From Helcococcus bovis (GTDB taxonomy: Bacteria > Bacillota > Clostridia > Tissierellales > Peptoniphilaceae): a stretch of DNA of 64,000 bases. The position numbers and the translations under genes are program-made. The notes beneath the pieces were generated by a model. The model was not told where the DNA came from. It was given only the letters and a program-made list of their open reading frames with translations, and did not search any database. Where the stretch lies: NCBI RefSeq assembly GCF_046035435.1, contig NZ_JBFNFH010000001.1. One strand, written 5' to 3'. Shown one piece after another: positions 9,875-18,529 of this stretch (the stretch's first letter is position 1; each line of letters starts with the position of its first letter).

Positions 9875-9917
9875 ATATCTATTTTTTAGATATTATATAA
9901 GTAAAATATCTATTTTT
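9875..9917. promoter_or_regulatory. Candidate LysR operator
   Basis: Perfect dyad ATATCTA-N5-TAGATAT (9875-9893), matching the T-N11-A LysR box, in the divergent region. A second half-site ATATCTATTTTT follows at about 9906. A -10 TATAAT for the plus-strand gene is at 9948-9953, just downstream. Binding by the adjacent LysR protein is inferred. Confidence 0.6.
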
Positions 9918-9970
9918 ATTATTATCTGTTTTATTATATTATTAAATTATAATAAAGAAAAGAGGTCATA

Positions 9971-10660
9971 ATGAAAAACTTTAGTATAAATAATTGGGTG
10001 TATAGAGCGGATATAAACGAAATTAATAAACTTAGAAATTTTCAAGTTGCAAATATTGGCGATGCTAAAAATAGGATTGGATGTATTCCCCATTCTAGAT
10101 TAAAACCTATAAATCAATTAAAACTTATAGGTTCAGCTTATACAGTAAAAGTTCCAGCAGGAGATAATTTATTGATATATTATGCAATAGACAATGCAAA
10201 AAAAGGTGATATTTTAGTGATTGATGGGGTTGATTACAAGGATAGAGCATTAGTCGGGGAGATACTAGTTTCATTTGCTATAAAAAAAGGTATCGCCGGA
10301 ATTGTTGTTAATGGAGCAATAAGGGATTATGAAAAATTGAAGGAACTAAATATACCTATATATTTTTCAGGAATTTCTCCAAATGGTCCATATAAAAATG
10401 GCCCTGGCTATGTTAATTATCCAATTTCGATTAACAATGTAGTAATAAATCCCGGAGATATAATCATTGGAGATCAAGATGGACTTGTCTCAGTACGACC
10501 TGGTGAAATAGATGAAATAGTTGAATCTGTTGAAAAAATTGTCGCAAAGGAAAATTCTACTCTTTCTAAAATAAATAATGACTCTTTAGATCTAAATTGG
10601 CTATACGAATTTTTGAGTGGAAAAGATATTGATTTTTTTGGAGAAGAGTATGATGATTAA
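9971..10660 (+). CDS. RraA-like protein / oxo-acid aldolase family
   Basis: 229 residues, closer in length to the HMG/CHA aldolase branch of the RraA fold than to E. coli RraA (about 160). Key segments: PAGDNLL, GDILVIDG, GEILVSFAIKKGIAGIVVNGAIRDYEKL (contains the Arg-Asp pair that binds metal and substrate) and GDIIIGDQDGLVSV. Such proteins either cleave 4-hydroxy-4-methyl-2-oxoglutarate/oxaloacetate-type acids or bind RNase E; this organism type lacks an RNase E-like system as far as the window shows, so an aldolase or decarboxylase role is more likely. RBS AGAGGT before the ATG. Probably controlled by the divergent LysR protein. Confidence 0.8.
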   Translation: MKNFSINNWVYRADINEINKLRNFQVANIGDAKNRIGCIPHSRLKPINQLKLIGSAYTVKVPAGDNLLIYYAIDNAKKGDILVIDGVDYKDRALVGEILVSFAIKKGIAGIVVNGAIRDYEKLKELNIPIYFSGISPNGPYKNGPGYVNYPISINNVVINPGDIIIGDQDGLVSVRPGEIDEIVESVEKIVAKENSTLSKINNDSLDLNWLYEFLSGKDIDFFGEEYDD

Positions 10661-10689
10661 TTAATCTATTCAAATAAAATAGCTACTAA

Positions 10690-10733
10690 AAAAAGAGAAT
10701 TAGAATGAAATTAATTCTTCTAAATCTCTTTTT
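10690..10733. terminator. Bidirectional terminator between convergent genes
   Basis: Arms AAAAAGAGAATTAGAA and TTCTAAATCTCTTTTT with one mismatch and a 12-nt loop. A-run on one side and T-run on the other allow termination of both the RraA-like gene and the PTS operon. Confidence 0.8.
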
Positions 10734-10743
10734 ATTTTTATTT

Positions 10744-11445
10744 TTATAAAATTGAAAATCCTAAAGATTTTACATCATTATTAAAATCTATTACCGTTTC
10801 TAATGATCTTTGATTTAAATCCTTCCCAAAATCATTCATTTTCTTTAACAAATCATTTTGTACGGTTATTATATCCACTCCTAATTCATCAGCTTGAATT
10901 ATATTATAAACTTCTCTTGTTGAAGCCCATAATAATTCAACATTTTTCTTTGTTTTAACAAGCTTCAATGATTCTTCCATAATAGGCATAGGATTTACCC
11001 CTAAATCAGCAATTCTTCCTGCGAATACAGAAATTATTGTATTTGATTCTTCAGATACTGCATTGACAACTTCCTTAACTTGCTCTACTGTAAAAATAGC
11101 TGTTGCATTAACATTAACACCTAATGATGATAGTTCCTTAATCAAAGGTATACTTGATTCTCCCTTTGTGTTTTGAATAGGAATTTTAACAAAAACATTT
11201 TCTCCATATTCTTTTAGAATCAACGCTTCTTTTTTCATAGTTTCAAAATCATCACCAAAAACTTCAAAAGAAACTGATAAATCCTTTATCTTACTAGTAA
11301 CTTCTTTAGCAAAAGTTTTATAATCTTTAACTCCTGCTTTTTTCATCAAAGATGGATTAGTTGTGAAACCTGAAACAATACCTTTATTATATTCTTCAAG
11401 CATTCCATTTATATCCGCACCATCTGCATAAATTTTAATTTTCAT
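10744..11445 (-). CDS. Transaldolase / fructose-6-phosphate aldolase family protein
   Basis: 233 residues, the length of the short TalC/FSA branch. Motifs: SGFTTNPSLM at the N-terminus, VFVKIP with the Schiff-base lysine, NATAIFT, ISVFAGRIADLG and LLWASTREVYN. The enzyme transfers or cleaves a dihydroxyacetone unit from a ketose phosphate. It is the last gene of the ascorbate-type PTS operon (RBS GGAGGGATAT, 9 bp after the IIC gene), so its natural substrate is probably the phosphorylated sugar brought in by that PTS or a product of it. Classic transaldolase versus F6P aldolase cannot be separated by eye. Confidence 0.88.
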   Translation of the reverse strand: MKIKIYADGADINGMLEEYNKGIVSGFTTNPSLMKKAGVKDYKTFAKEVTSKIKDLSVSFEVFGDDFETMKKEALILKEYGENVFVKIPIQNTKGESSIPLIKELSSLGVNVNATAIFTVEQVKEVVNAVSEESNTIISVFAGRIADLGVNPMPIMEESLKLVKTKKNVELLWASTREVYNIIQADELGVDIITVQNDLLKKMNDFGKDLNQRSLETVIDFNNDVKSLGFSIL

Positions 11446-11454
11446 ATATCCCTC

Positions 11455-12825
11455 CTAATCTTCAACAATATGATTAATTGGCTTATCTGATGGTCTAACT
11501 ATACTTGGTAAAATTAATGCGACTAATACTACAGCTGCTAAAGAATAAATTCCTGTATTATGCATAAATTCACCAACTCTACCCAAAATTATTCCTAAAA
11601 CCGCAAAGTCTACATCACCGAATGTTGTATTTGCAAATCCTAATTGTCCTAAAACTGGTAATAACAATGCTGGTAAGAATGATAATAATAATCCATTTAC
11701 AAATGCACCAACTATTGCACCTCTCTTACCACCTGTAGAATTACCATAAATACCTGCTGTTGCCCCACAGAAGAAATGAGGAACCATACCAGGTATGATT
11801 AAAACTCCACCCGCAAAACCTAAAATCAACATACCAACAACTCCACCGATAAATGATGAAACAAACCCTAAAACAACTGCTGTTTGTGCATATGTAAAGA
11901 ATACAGCACAGTCAACTGCTGGTATAGCATTAGGTATAACTTTCTTAGCAATTCCTTGGAAAGCAGGAATCAAATCAGCTAAAATCATTCTAACTCCAGC
12001 ATAAACTATCGCTACCCCAACCGCAAAGTTCAACGCTGAAATTATTGCAAATACAAATGCATTTTGTCCATTTGACAATTCTTTAGTTACATATTCTGAA
12101 CCAGCAACCGCTGCTGCAAATAAGTAAAATATCATCATAGTTAGAGCAGTAGAAATTGTTGTATTTCTTAAAAATCCTAATGATTCAGGTACTTTTATTT
12201 CTTCTGTAGATTTTGAACCTTTTCCTACTAAACCACCAATAAATGCGCTAACATAATATCCTAAACTTGAGAAATGTCCCATTGCAATATCATCATTATC
12301 TGTAACTTTCAATGTATATTTTTGTCCGATTGCAGGGGAAATAGCTGACCATGCTCCTAAGAAAAATCCACCTAAAACAATTAACTCTATACCATTAAAA
12401 CCAATTGACCCTAAAACAGCAGATAATAAACATGCCATAAAGAAACTGTGATGTCCTGTTAAAAATACATATTTATATCTTGTAACACGTGCAATGATCA
12501 AGTTAATTGCTAACCCTACAACTAAAATAGACATTGTTTCTACACCTAAAACTTTTTGAGCAACAGATGTAACTGCTTCATTATTAGGCACAACCCCAGT
12601 AATATTAAATCCTTTTTCAATCATCTTTGCTAAAGGGTCTAGGTTAGAAACAATAACTCCAGCACCTGCAGCTAACATCAAATAACCAATAATTGGCCCA
12701 ATTGTTCCAGAAAACACCTTATGCGCAGGTCTTTTCAATGCTACTAAACCTACAAAAGCGAATAACCCCATTAAAAATGCTGGTTGTTCTAAAATATTTT
12801 TAATAAAAGATAAAATACCGTTCAT
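11455..12825 (-). CDS. ulaA: PTS ascorbate-type transporter, IIC membrane subunit
   Basis: 456 residues, strongly hydrophobic with about ten or more membrane segments. Sequence resembles the UlaA/SgaT family: N-terminal QPAFLMGLFAFVGLVALKR, TGHHSFFMACLLSAVLG, and the ASTGIYGNSTGGKRGA-like segment (here GATAGIYGNSTGGKRGA). It moves the sugar across the membrane while IIB phosphorylates it. Operon order regulator/IIA, IIB, IIC, transaldolase. True substrate may be L-ascorbate or another pentose-like compound; no ula lactonase or decarboxylase is present, which argues for a different sugar. Confidence 0.88.
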   Translation of the reverse strand: MNGILSFIKNILEQPAFLMGLFAFVGLVALKRPAHKVFSGTIGPIIGYLMLAAGAGVIVSNLDPLAKMIEKGFNITGVVPNNEAVTSVAQKVLGVETMSILVVGLAINLIIARVTRYKYVFLTGHHSFFMACLLSAVLGSIGFNGIELIVLGGFFLGAWSAISPAIGQKYTLKVTDNDDIAMGHFSSLGYYVSAFIGGLVGKGSKSTEEIKVPESLGFLRNTTISTALTMMIFYLFAAAVAGSEYVTKELSNGQNAFVFAIISALNFAVGVAIVYAGVRMILADLIPAFQGIAKKVIPNAIPAVDCAVFFTYAQTAVVLGFVSSFIGGVVGMLILGFAGGVLIIPGMVPHFFCGATAGIYGNSTGGKRGAIVGAFVNGLLLSFLPALLLPVLGQLGFANTTFGDVDFAVLGIILGRVGEFMHNTGIYSLAAVVLVALILPSIVRPSDKPINHIVED

Positions 12826-12835
12826 AAATTCCTCC

Positions 12836-13111
12836 CTATTTAGACATTTCTTTTAAAATTGGTAATACATCTTCTGTAATTTTTTTCTTATTTGTATAAC
12901 TTCTTATTATTGCAACCTTTTTATCACTAGGAAAAATATTTTCAAATTCCTTAACAGTTATAAATAAATCTGCATCTTTTCCAACAGCTGCATTTGAATC
13001 TACTGATTCTACCTCAACATCAATCCCGTTTTCCATCGCAATTTCTTCTACTTTCATTTTTAGTAAAAGACTGCTTCCTATTCCATTTCCACACACTGTG
13101 TATATTTTCAT
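12836..13111 (-). CDS. ulaB: PTS IIB subunit, lactose/ascorbate type
   Basis: 91 residues, the expected size. The phosphorylated cysteine lies in the P-loop-like YTVCGNGIGSSLLLKMK (Cys7). It accepts phosphate from IIA and passes it to the incoming sugar at IIC. It shares one base with the end of the regulator gene upstream and is 10 bp ahead of the IIC gene, so it is translationally tied to both. Confidence 0.9.
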   Translation of the reverse strand: MKIYTVCGNGIGSSLLLKMKVEEIAMENGIDVEVESVDSNAAVGKDADLFITVKEFENIFPSDKKVAIIRSYTNKKKITEDVLPILKEMSK

Positions 13112-15024
13112 TATTCCTTCTCCTTTTTCTTTATTAAATTAATAATTTTTTCATAATCACCTGTTTCTAAAATCTTAATATTTTCTTCATCTTCTAAGAT
13201 TTTAGATAATGCTGATAAAGCTCTTAAATGTGTTTTAGAATCAGTAGTTGCTAAAACTAAAAATACTCTTACACTTTTACCTAATAAATCTACCGGATTT
13301 TCTAAAGCCATTATACTTACCGATAATTTATTAACTCCTTTTCCACCATTTGCATGCGGCATAGCAAAACCATCTTCTAAAACAATATATGGTCCATATT
13401 CTAAAACTGAATTTATCATTAATTCCACATAAGATTCATCGATACTCTTATCATCTATTAATGGTTTTGAAGCTTCAGCAATAGCGACCTTCCAGTCATT
13501 AACCTCTTTTATCTTTGTTACTCTATTTTCATTTAATAATTCACTTAACAATGGGTCTCTCCTTTCTTTAAGTTCTTTTTTCTTTATAAAAAATTTAAAT
13601 ATTTCTTTTGATAATTTGTCCTCATCATAAACTTTTGCATTTTGTTTAATAATTTCTATTAATTTATATATTGCATTTTCGCTTATAAAATAGTTAAATT
13701 TTATTAATTTTTCTGAAAGTTCAGCAATATTTTGATTAGAAAATATTGGGTTTACCAAAATTACATTATTATAATCATTTAGGTCAATTGTAAAAATTAT
13801 GTAATCATAAGATTTATTTATCTTTTTTATATCTCTACTTGATATAGAATCTACTATTTCAACTGTTGGAAAATAATTTATAATTTGCATCTCTATCAAT
13901 TTGGATATCATCAATCCATTTGGACATACGATAATTACCTTTATATTTTCATTTAAGAAATAATTGATATTTGACCCAAAATATACTGTAATAAATCCTA
14001 TTTCATCTTCTCTTAAATTCTTAAAAACATCATTATCTATTTGATTTATGGAATCCTTAACTACTTCAAACAAATAAGAATATTCATTCTTTATATCATC
14101 CAACAAAGGATTAACTATAGGAAAATCAAATTTTATTCTGTAATAGGATGATAAAAAGTGATTAGATATTTGTTTTACAAAATTTTCTTTATCATTTATA
14201 TGAATGGCAGAAAATTTTTCAAAATTAAAAATCAATTTTTCAATATAATCTTTAATTTCTGTTTTAATTTCTTTATTCCTAGTATTAGTTAAACTAGCTA
14301 TATAAGCTACCAAATACACATTTTCTAAATCATTTTCAAAATCAATTATATTAGAAACAATATTGTAATAATATATATTTTTCACTTCTAAAGCATTAAA
14401 ATTTAATTCTTTTAATATATGTCCTTTTTTTATTCTTTTTTCACAAAAATATAAATATTTAGAAAGATACGAAATAGAAAAATCTGTAAGTTTTAAATTT
14501 GCTTCTTTATTTATTTTTAATATTCTGTTATCTGAATATTTCAATAAATCTTCATCAAGCATTAAATGTTTCAAATAAAACTCTCTTATTAAATTTTCAT
14601 CCCCTAAAACTTTGTATCGTGAATCATAAATAAGTACAATCTTAAATTTTTTTAATTTATTTTTAATATTTTCCAAATCATTTATTATAGTATTTTTACT
14701 TATAATTAACTCTTCGGATAATAAATCAAGATTTTCAACATCATCATTAAAAATCTTATCAATAATTTTATTCCTTCTATACTCTATATCTTCCACAATT
14801 TTTTTATTTAAATTAAATTCATTTTTAATTTCATCGCTCCCATGATAAATCAATAAATTATCTAATTTTTCAAGTTTTCCATGCTTTTTAATCTCATAGT
14901 TTATATCTTCTATATCATAATAAAGAGTGCGTTTTGAAATATTAAACTTTTTTAGAATATAATCAAAGTCAATATTTTGATTATTAAAAATATAATTCAG
15001 AATTTCTTTTTGTCTTTTTTTCAT
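13111..15024 (-). CDS. PRD-containing PTS regulator with C-terminal IIA domain
   Basis: 637 residues of the BglG/MtlR/LicR-like family. N-terminal helix-turn-helix repeats (KRQKEILNYIFNNQNIDFDYILKKFNISKRTLYYDI), two PRD modules in the middle, a IIB-like region near residues 365-450, and a fructose/mannitol-type IIA domain at the end whose phosphorylation site is AMPHANGGKG (about residue 570). It should activate the operon when the sugar is absent from the phosphotransfer chain. No separate IIA gene follows, so its IIA domain may also be the phosphodonor for IIB. Starts with RBS AAAGGAT; -10 TATAAT at 15048-15053. Confidence 0.88.
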   Translation of the reverse strand: MKKRQKEILNYIFNNQNIDFDYILKKFNISKRTLYYDIEDINYEIKKHGKLEKLDNLLIYHGSDEIKNEFNLNKKIVEDIEYRRNKIIDKIFNDDVENLDLLSEELIISKNTIINDLENIKNKLKKFKIVLIYDSRYKVLGDENLIREFYLKHLMLDEDLLKYSDNRILKINKEANLKLTDFSISYLSKYLYFCEKRIKKGHILKELNFNALEVKNIYYYNIVSNIIDFENDLENVYLVAYIASLTNTRNKEIKTEIKDYIEKLIFNFEKFSAIHINDKENFVKQISNHFLSSYYRIKFDFPIVNPLLDDIKNEYSYLFEVVKDSINQIDNDVFKNLREDEIGFITVYFGSNINYFLNENIKVIIVCPNGLMISKLIEMQIINYFPTVEIVDSISSRDIKKINKSYDYIIFTIDLNDYNNVILVNPIFSNQNIAELSEKLIKFNYFISENAIYKLIEIIKQNAKVYDEDKLSKEIFKFFIKKKELKERRDPLLSELLNENRVTKIKEVNDWKVAIAEASKPLIDDKSIDESYVELMINSVLEYGPYIVLEDGFAMPHANGGKGVNKLSVSIMALENPVDLLGKSVRVFLVLATTDSKTHLRALSALSKILEDEENIKILETGDYEKIINLIKKKEKE

Positions 15025-15047
15025 ATCCTTTCCCTTTTCTTAAAATA

Positions 15048-15053
15048 ATTATA
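15048..15053 (-). promoter_or_regulatory. -10 element upstream of the PTS regulator operon
   Basis: TATAAT on the minus strand 24 bp before the start codon. The -35 is weak (TTCATG at 15071-15076), as expected for an activated promoter. Confidence 0.45.
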
Positions 15054-15243
15054 TCAAATGTAAACGACATCATGAATAACAAAATATTGCACAAAAATAT
15101 ATTATTTTGCACAGTTAATAATTGTATTATTTAATTAAATTATATTGTTTTATTTTACCCTTTATATGAAATGAAAACATAACATATGTGATTCAATGGA
15201 AACTTAGCAAATAATTCGATTTAATAAAAACAATATAAATTTT

Positions 15244-15662
15244 TCATACTTAATTTAAGCGCAGATAAAATAAGTATGACATAAAAATTGATAGACACAA
15301 AAAATGTTCATACTTATACTAAAAATAAATAAAATAAGTATGAGCTAAATATCAGTTGATACTATAAATGTTCATACTTAATTTATGTAACACTTATGAA
15401 AGTATGATATAAATAAGTAATGATATCTTATTTATTCATACTTAAATAAAACAAATCTAATATAAGTATGACTTAAATACATAATGTCAATAAATTTGCT
15501 CATACATAAATTAAATCACCTTAATATATGTATGAGTAAATTTTAAAAAAGGATAATATATGTTCATACTAATACTTAATATCCATAAATTATGTATGAA
15601 CTAATTTCATATCACAATAAATATACTCATACTAATATTAAACTTATAAAATTTAAGTATGA
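15244..15662. repeat. Array of seven phased palindromes, 64-bp pitch
   Basis: Units start at 15244, 15308, 15372, 15436, 15500, 15564 and 15627: five intervals of exactly 64 bp and a last one of 63. Each unit is 36 nt: arm TCATACTTA, a variable AT-rich 18-nt middle, and arm TAAGTATGA. Unit 5 changes both arms together (TCATACATA / TATGTATGA), keeping perfect pairing; units 3, 6 and 7 are shortened or imperfect (8, 6 and 7 paired bases). Between units are 28 nt of unrelated sequence that often begin nnTAAAT and end AAATGT. The array fills the 700-bp gap between the 3' end of fruA and the promoter of the ascorbate-type PTS operon. No coding frame, no constant repeat core, so not a CRISPR. Function unknown. 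Confidence 0.92.
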
Positions 15663-15669
15663 TATAAAT

Positions 15670-15717
15670 AAAAAAGATAGAAAAATTTAAGATTTACTTA
15701 AATTCTCTATCTTTTTT
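15670..15717 (-). terminator. Terminator of the fru operon
   Basis: Arms AAAAAAGATAG / CTATCTTTTTT with an inner AATTTAAG / CTTAAATT pair, just after the fruA stop; T-run on the minus strand. Confidence 0.85.
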
Positions 15718-15725
15718 ATTATCAA

Positions 15726-17609
15726 CTATTCATTTATAACTTTTTTCTTTAACATTCCTAGAATTATAGCTCCTACTATCGCACCTGATACTATTGCAAC
15801 CAAGTACATTAATGGATTTTGTACTACACCTATAACCCAAACTCCACCATGTGGTGCTCTTAATGAACAATCAAATAACATTGATAGTAATCCAGCTAAT
15901 GCACTACCAATTACTGAAGCTGGTAAAACTCTAAGAGGATCTGCAGCAGCAAAAGGAATAGCTCCCTCAGTAATAAATGATAGTCCCATTATGATATTTG
16001 TAGGAATAGTTTGTCTATCTTTTGATGTAAATTTATTTTTGAATAATAACATTGCTAATGATATAGCCAATGGTGGTACCATACCACCTGCCATTACAGC
16101 TGCCATTACTGTTGATGGTCCTGATGCAAGAGAAGCTGTACCAAATACATATGCTGCTTTATTGATTGGACCACCCATATCGATTGCCATCATTCCACCT
16201 AATATTATTCCTAAAACTAATTTTGATGTACTTCCCATATTATTTAACCAATTACTAATCGCTGTATTCACAGAAGCTAGTGGTGGATTTAATATATACA
16301 ACATTATTGCACCGATACCTAATATTCCTAGTACAGGGAATATTAACATAGGCTTAACACCATCCATAGATTTAGGTAAAACGTTTGTAATTTTTCTTAA
16401 AAAGACAATTAGATATCCTGCAATAAAACCAGCAGCTAACGCACCTAAAAATCCTGCTCCACCTGTATTTGCTAGATACCCCCCAACAAAACCAACAGCT
16501 AAACCTGGTCTATCTGCAATACTCATAGCTATAAATCCAGCAAGTACTGGTAACATAAAGCTAAATGCTGCTCCTCCAATTTGCATAAATAAAGCTGCAA
16601 AAGGAGTGTTTGATCCAAACTTAGAAGGATCAATTGAATAATCATCAAGTAAAAATGCTATAGCAATCAATATCCCCCCACCTACAACAAATGGTAACAT
16701 ATGTGATACACCATTCATTAAGTGTTTATATATTGTTTGTCCAATACTTTGATTCTTATCTTCTACTTTAGTTTCAAAAGTTTTTTCAGCTTTATAAACA
16801 GGTCTATTTTCATCTAAAACATTATTAATTAATTGACCAGGTTTATTAATACCATCTGAAACTTTTGTAACTACAAGTCTTTTCCCATTAAATCTACTCT
16901 TGTCTATGTTTATATCACTGGAAATAATTATACCTTTTGCATTTTTTATTTCTTCATCAGTTAATTGATTTTCAACACCTGTAGATCCATGAGTTTCAAC
17001 TTTTAATGTATAGCCCATTTCCTTAGCTTTATTAATCAAACTTTCTGCAGACATATATGTATGTGCAATACCTGTTGGACAACCAGTTATAGCTAATAAA
17101 TCATATGAATCTTCATTATTAGAAATAACAGATTTAAATTCTTCTGGAAATTTTTCCATTTCTTTTTTCTCAATGATTGATAAAAATTCTTCATTAGTTT
17201 TAGCATTTAACAAATCATCTCTAAATGATTTATCCATAAGCATCGTTGAAAGTCTTGATAAAACTTTTAAATGTTCATCTGATGAATTTTCTGGAACAGC
17301 TATCATGAAAAATAAATTTGTTTGATCCCCGTCAAGTGAATCATAATCTGTTCCGGTTGGTACAGTCATCGCCGCTAATTGCGGATTTTTAACTCCTTTT
17401 GATTTAGCATGAGGAATAGCAACGCCTTCACCAATACCAGTTGTTCCAGATTCTTCTCTTTTTAGAACATCCTGGATATATTGATTTTTATCAAGCAAAC
17501 TTCCTGTTTCAAACATTAAATCAGCTAATTTAGAAATCATTTCATTTTTCGTTGCAGGAGATTGTCCAAGACTAATTCCTCGCAATTGCAGTAATTCTCT
17601 AATTTTCAT
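15726..17609 (-). CDS. fruA: Fructose-specific PTS transporter, IIABC fusion
   Basis: 627 residues in the order IIA-IIB-IIC. IIA: about 1-145 with the phospho-histidine in GVAIPHAKSKG (about residue 66). IIB: about 170-265 with the phospho-cysteine in AITGCPTGIAHTYMSAE. IIC: about 285-627, many membrane spans with GGGILIAIAFLLDD and the APHGGVWV segment typical of fructose IIC. It imports fructose as fructose 1-phosphate, the substrate of the next-door 1-phosphofructokinase. Third gene of fruR-fruK-fruA; 9 bp after fruK. Confidence 0.95.
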   Translation of the reverse strand: MKIRELLQLRGISLGQSPATKNEMISKLADLMFETGSLLDKNQYIQDVLKREESGTTGIGEGVAIPHAKSKGVKNPQLAAMTVPTGTDYDSLDGDQTNLFFMIAVPENSSDEHLKVLSRLSTMLMDKSFRDDLLNAKTNEEFLSIIEKKEMEKFPEEFKSVISNNEDSYDLLAITGCPTGIAHTYMSAESLINKAKEMGYTLKVETHGSTGVENQLTDEEIKNAKGIIISSDINIDKSRFNGKRLVVTKVSDGINKPGQLINNVLDENRPVYKAEKTFETKVEDKNQSIGQTIYKHLMNGVSHMLPFVVGGGILIAIAFLLDDYSIDPSKFGSNTPFAALFMQIGGAAFSFMLPVLAGFIAMSIADRPGLAVGFVGGYLANTGGAGFLGALAAGFIAGYLIVFLRKITNVLPKSMDGVKPMLIFPVLGILGIGAIMLYILNPPLASVNTAISNWLNNMGSTSKLVLGIILGGMMAIDMGGPINKAAYVFGTASLASGPSTVMAAVMAGGMVPPLAISLAMLLFKNKFTSKDRQTIPTNIIMGLSFITEGAIPFAAADPLRVLPASVIGSALAGLLSMLFDCSLRAPHGGVWVIGVVQNPLMYLVAIVSGAIVGAIILGMLKKKVINE

Positions 17610-17618
17610 TTTTTCCTC

Positions 17619-18521
17619 CTATAAATTTTTATATATTTTATATATTTCTTTTTTTGTGGCCATCGTTTCAGAAAATGCTGTAGCAGAGCCACAACTAACA
17701 CTAAATTTAAATGCTTCTAATAAAGAAAAATTATTTTTTAATGCATACATAAACCCAGCAAGCATAGAATCTCCTGATCCAACCGTATCAATTACTTTTC
17801 CTTTTGGGGCTTCCAAAAACATACTATCTCCATCTTCTGATAAAAAGTAAGCTCCATCTCCACCCATTGAAATTATGATGTTTTTAACTCCCATTTCTTG
17901 CAATTTTTTAGAATATTCTTCTATCTGAATTTTATCTTTTATCTCACAATCAAATAATTCTTCTAACTCTCTAAGATTAGGTTTTATAATTTTGGGTGAA
18001 TAATCTAATGTTTTCTTTAATGATTCTCCAGTTGTATCAACAGCAATATTAATATTTTTATCAGATAATTTTTCCATAATTTTCGCGTAAAATCCATTAT
18101 CCATAGATGAAGGAATACTACCCGATAAAAATAAATAATCTCCATCTTTTATATCATCAAGTTTATCAAACAATTTCTCAATTTCTTGTTGATCTACATT
18201 TAATCCTGGTCCATTTATTTCAGTTTCTTTTTCACTTTTTATTTTTGTGTTTATTCTTGTGAATCCATTTTTAACACATATAAAGTCCGTTGATAAGCCT
18301 TCTTCTTTTAACATTCTATCTATTTCTTTTCCTGTAAATCCAGCTATATATCCTAGTACTATGCTTTTTTCATCTAAATTCTTCAATAATTTACTTACAT
18401 TAATCCCTTTTCCACCAGCATTAATGCTTTCTTCTATCATTCTATTAGTTTCACCAATTTTAAGATTATCAAGTCTTACAATATGATCAATTGCAGGATT
18501 TAACGTTAAAGTATAAATCAT
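17619..18521 (-). CDS. fruK: 1-phosphofructokinase
   Basis: 300 residues, PfkB/ribokinase family. N-terminal NPAIDHIV, the substrate site AGGKGINVSKLL, and C-terminal DTVGSGDSMLAGFMYAL with the catalytic aspartate. It converts fructose 1-phosphate to fructose 1,6-bisphosphate. It sits between the DeoR-type repressor and fruA with 8-9 bp gaps, the standard fru operon. The tagatose-6-phosphate kinase branch (LacC) is similar, but the context favours FruK. Confidence 0.94.
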   Translation of the reverse strand: MIYTLTLNPAIDHIVRLDNLKIGETNRMIEESINAGGKGINVSKLLKNLDEKSIVLGYIAGFTGKEIDRMLKEEGLSTDFICVKNGFTRINTKIKSEKETEINGPGLNVDQQEIEKLFDKLDDIKDGDYLFLSGSIPSSMDNGFYAKIMEKLSDKNINIAVDTTGESLKKTLDYSPKIIKPNLRELEELFDCEIKDKIQIEEYSKKLQEMGVKNIIISMGGDGAYFLSEDGDSMFLEAPKGKVIDTVGSGDSMLAGFMYALKNNFSLLEAFKFSVSCGSATAFSETMATKKEIYKIYKNL

Positions 18522-18529
18522 AATTCCTC

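Noticed and set aside
15244..15662. CRISPR array (36-nt units and 28-nt spacers look right in size)
   Set aside because: Only the 9-nt ends of each 36-nt unit are conserved and the middle is variable, the reverse of a CRISPR repeat; no cas genes are in the window.
15991..16641. 216-residue plus-strand frame inside fruA
   Set aside because: Antisense shadow of the fruA membrane domain; no RBS and no recognisable motif.
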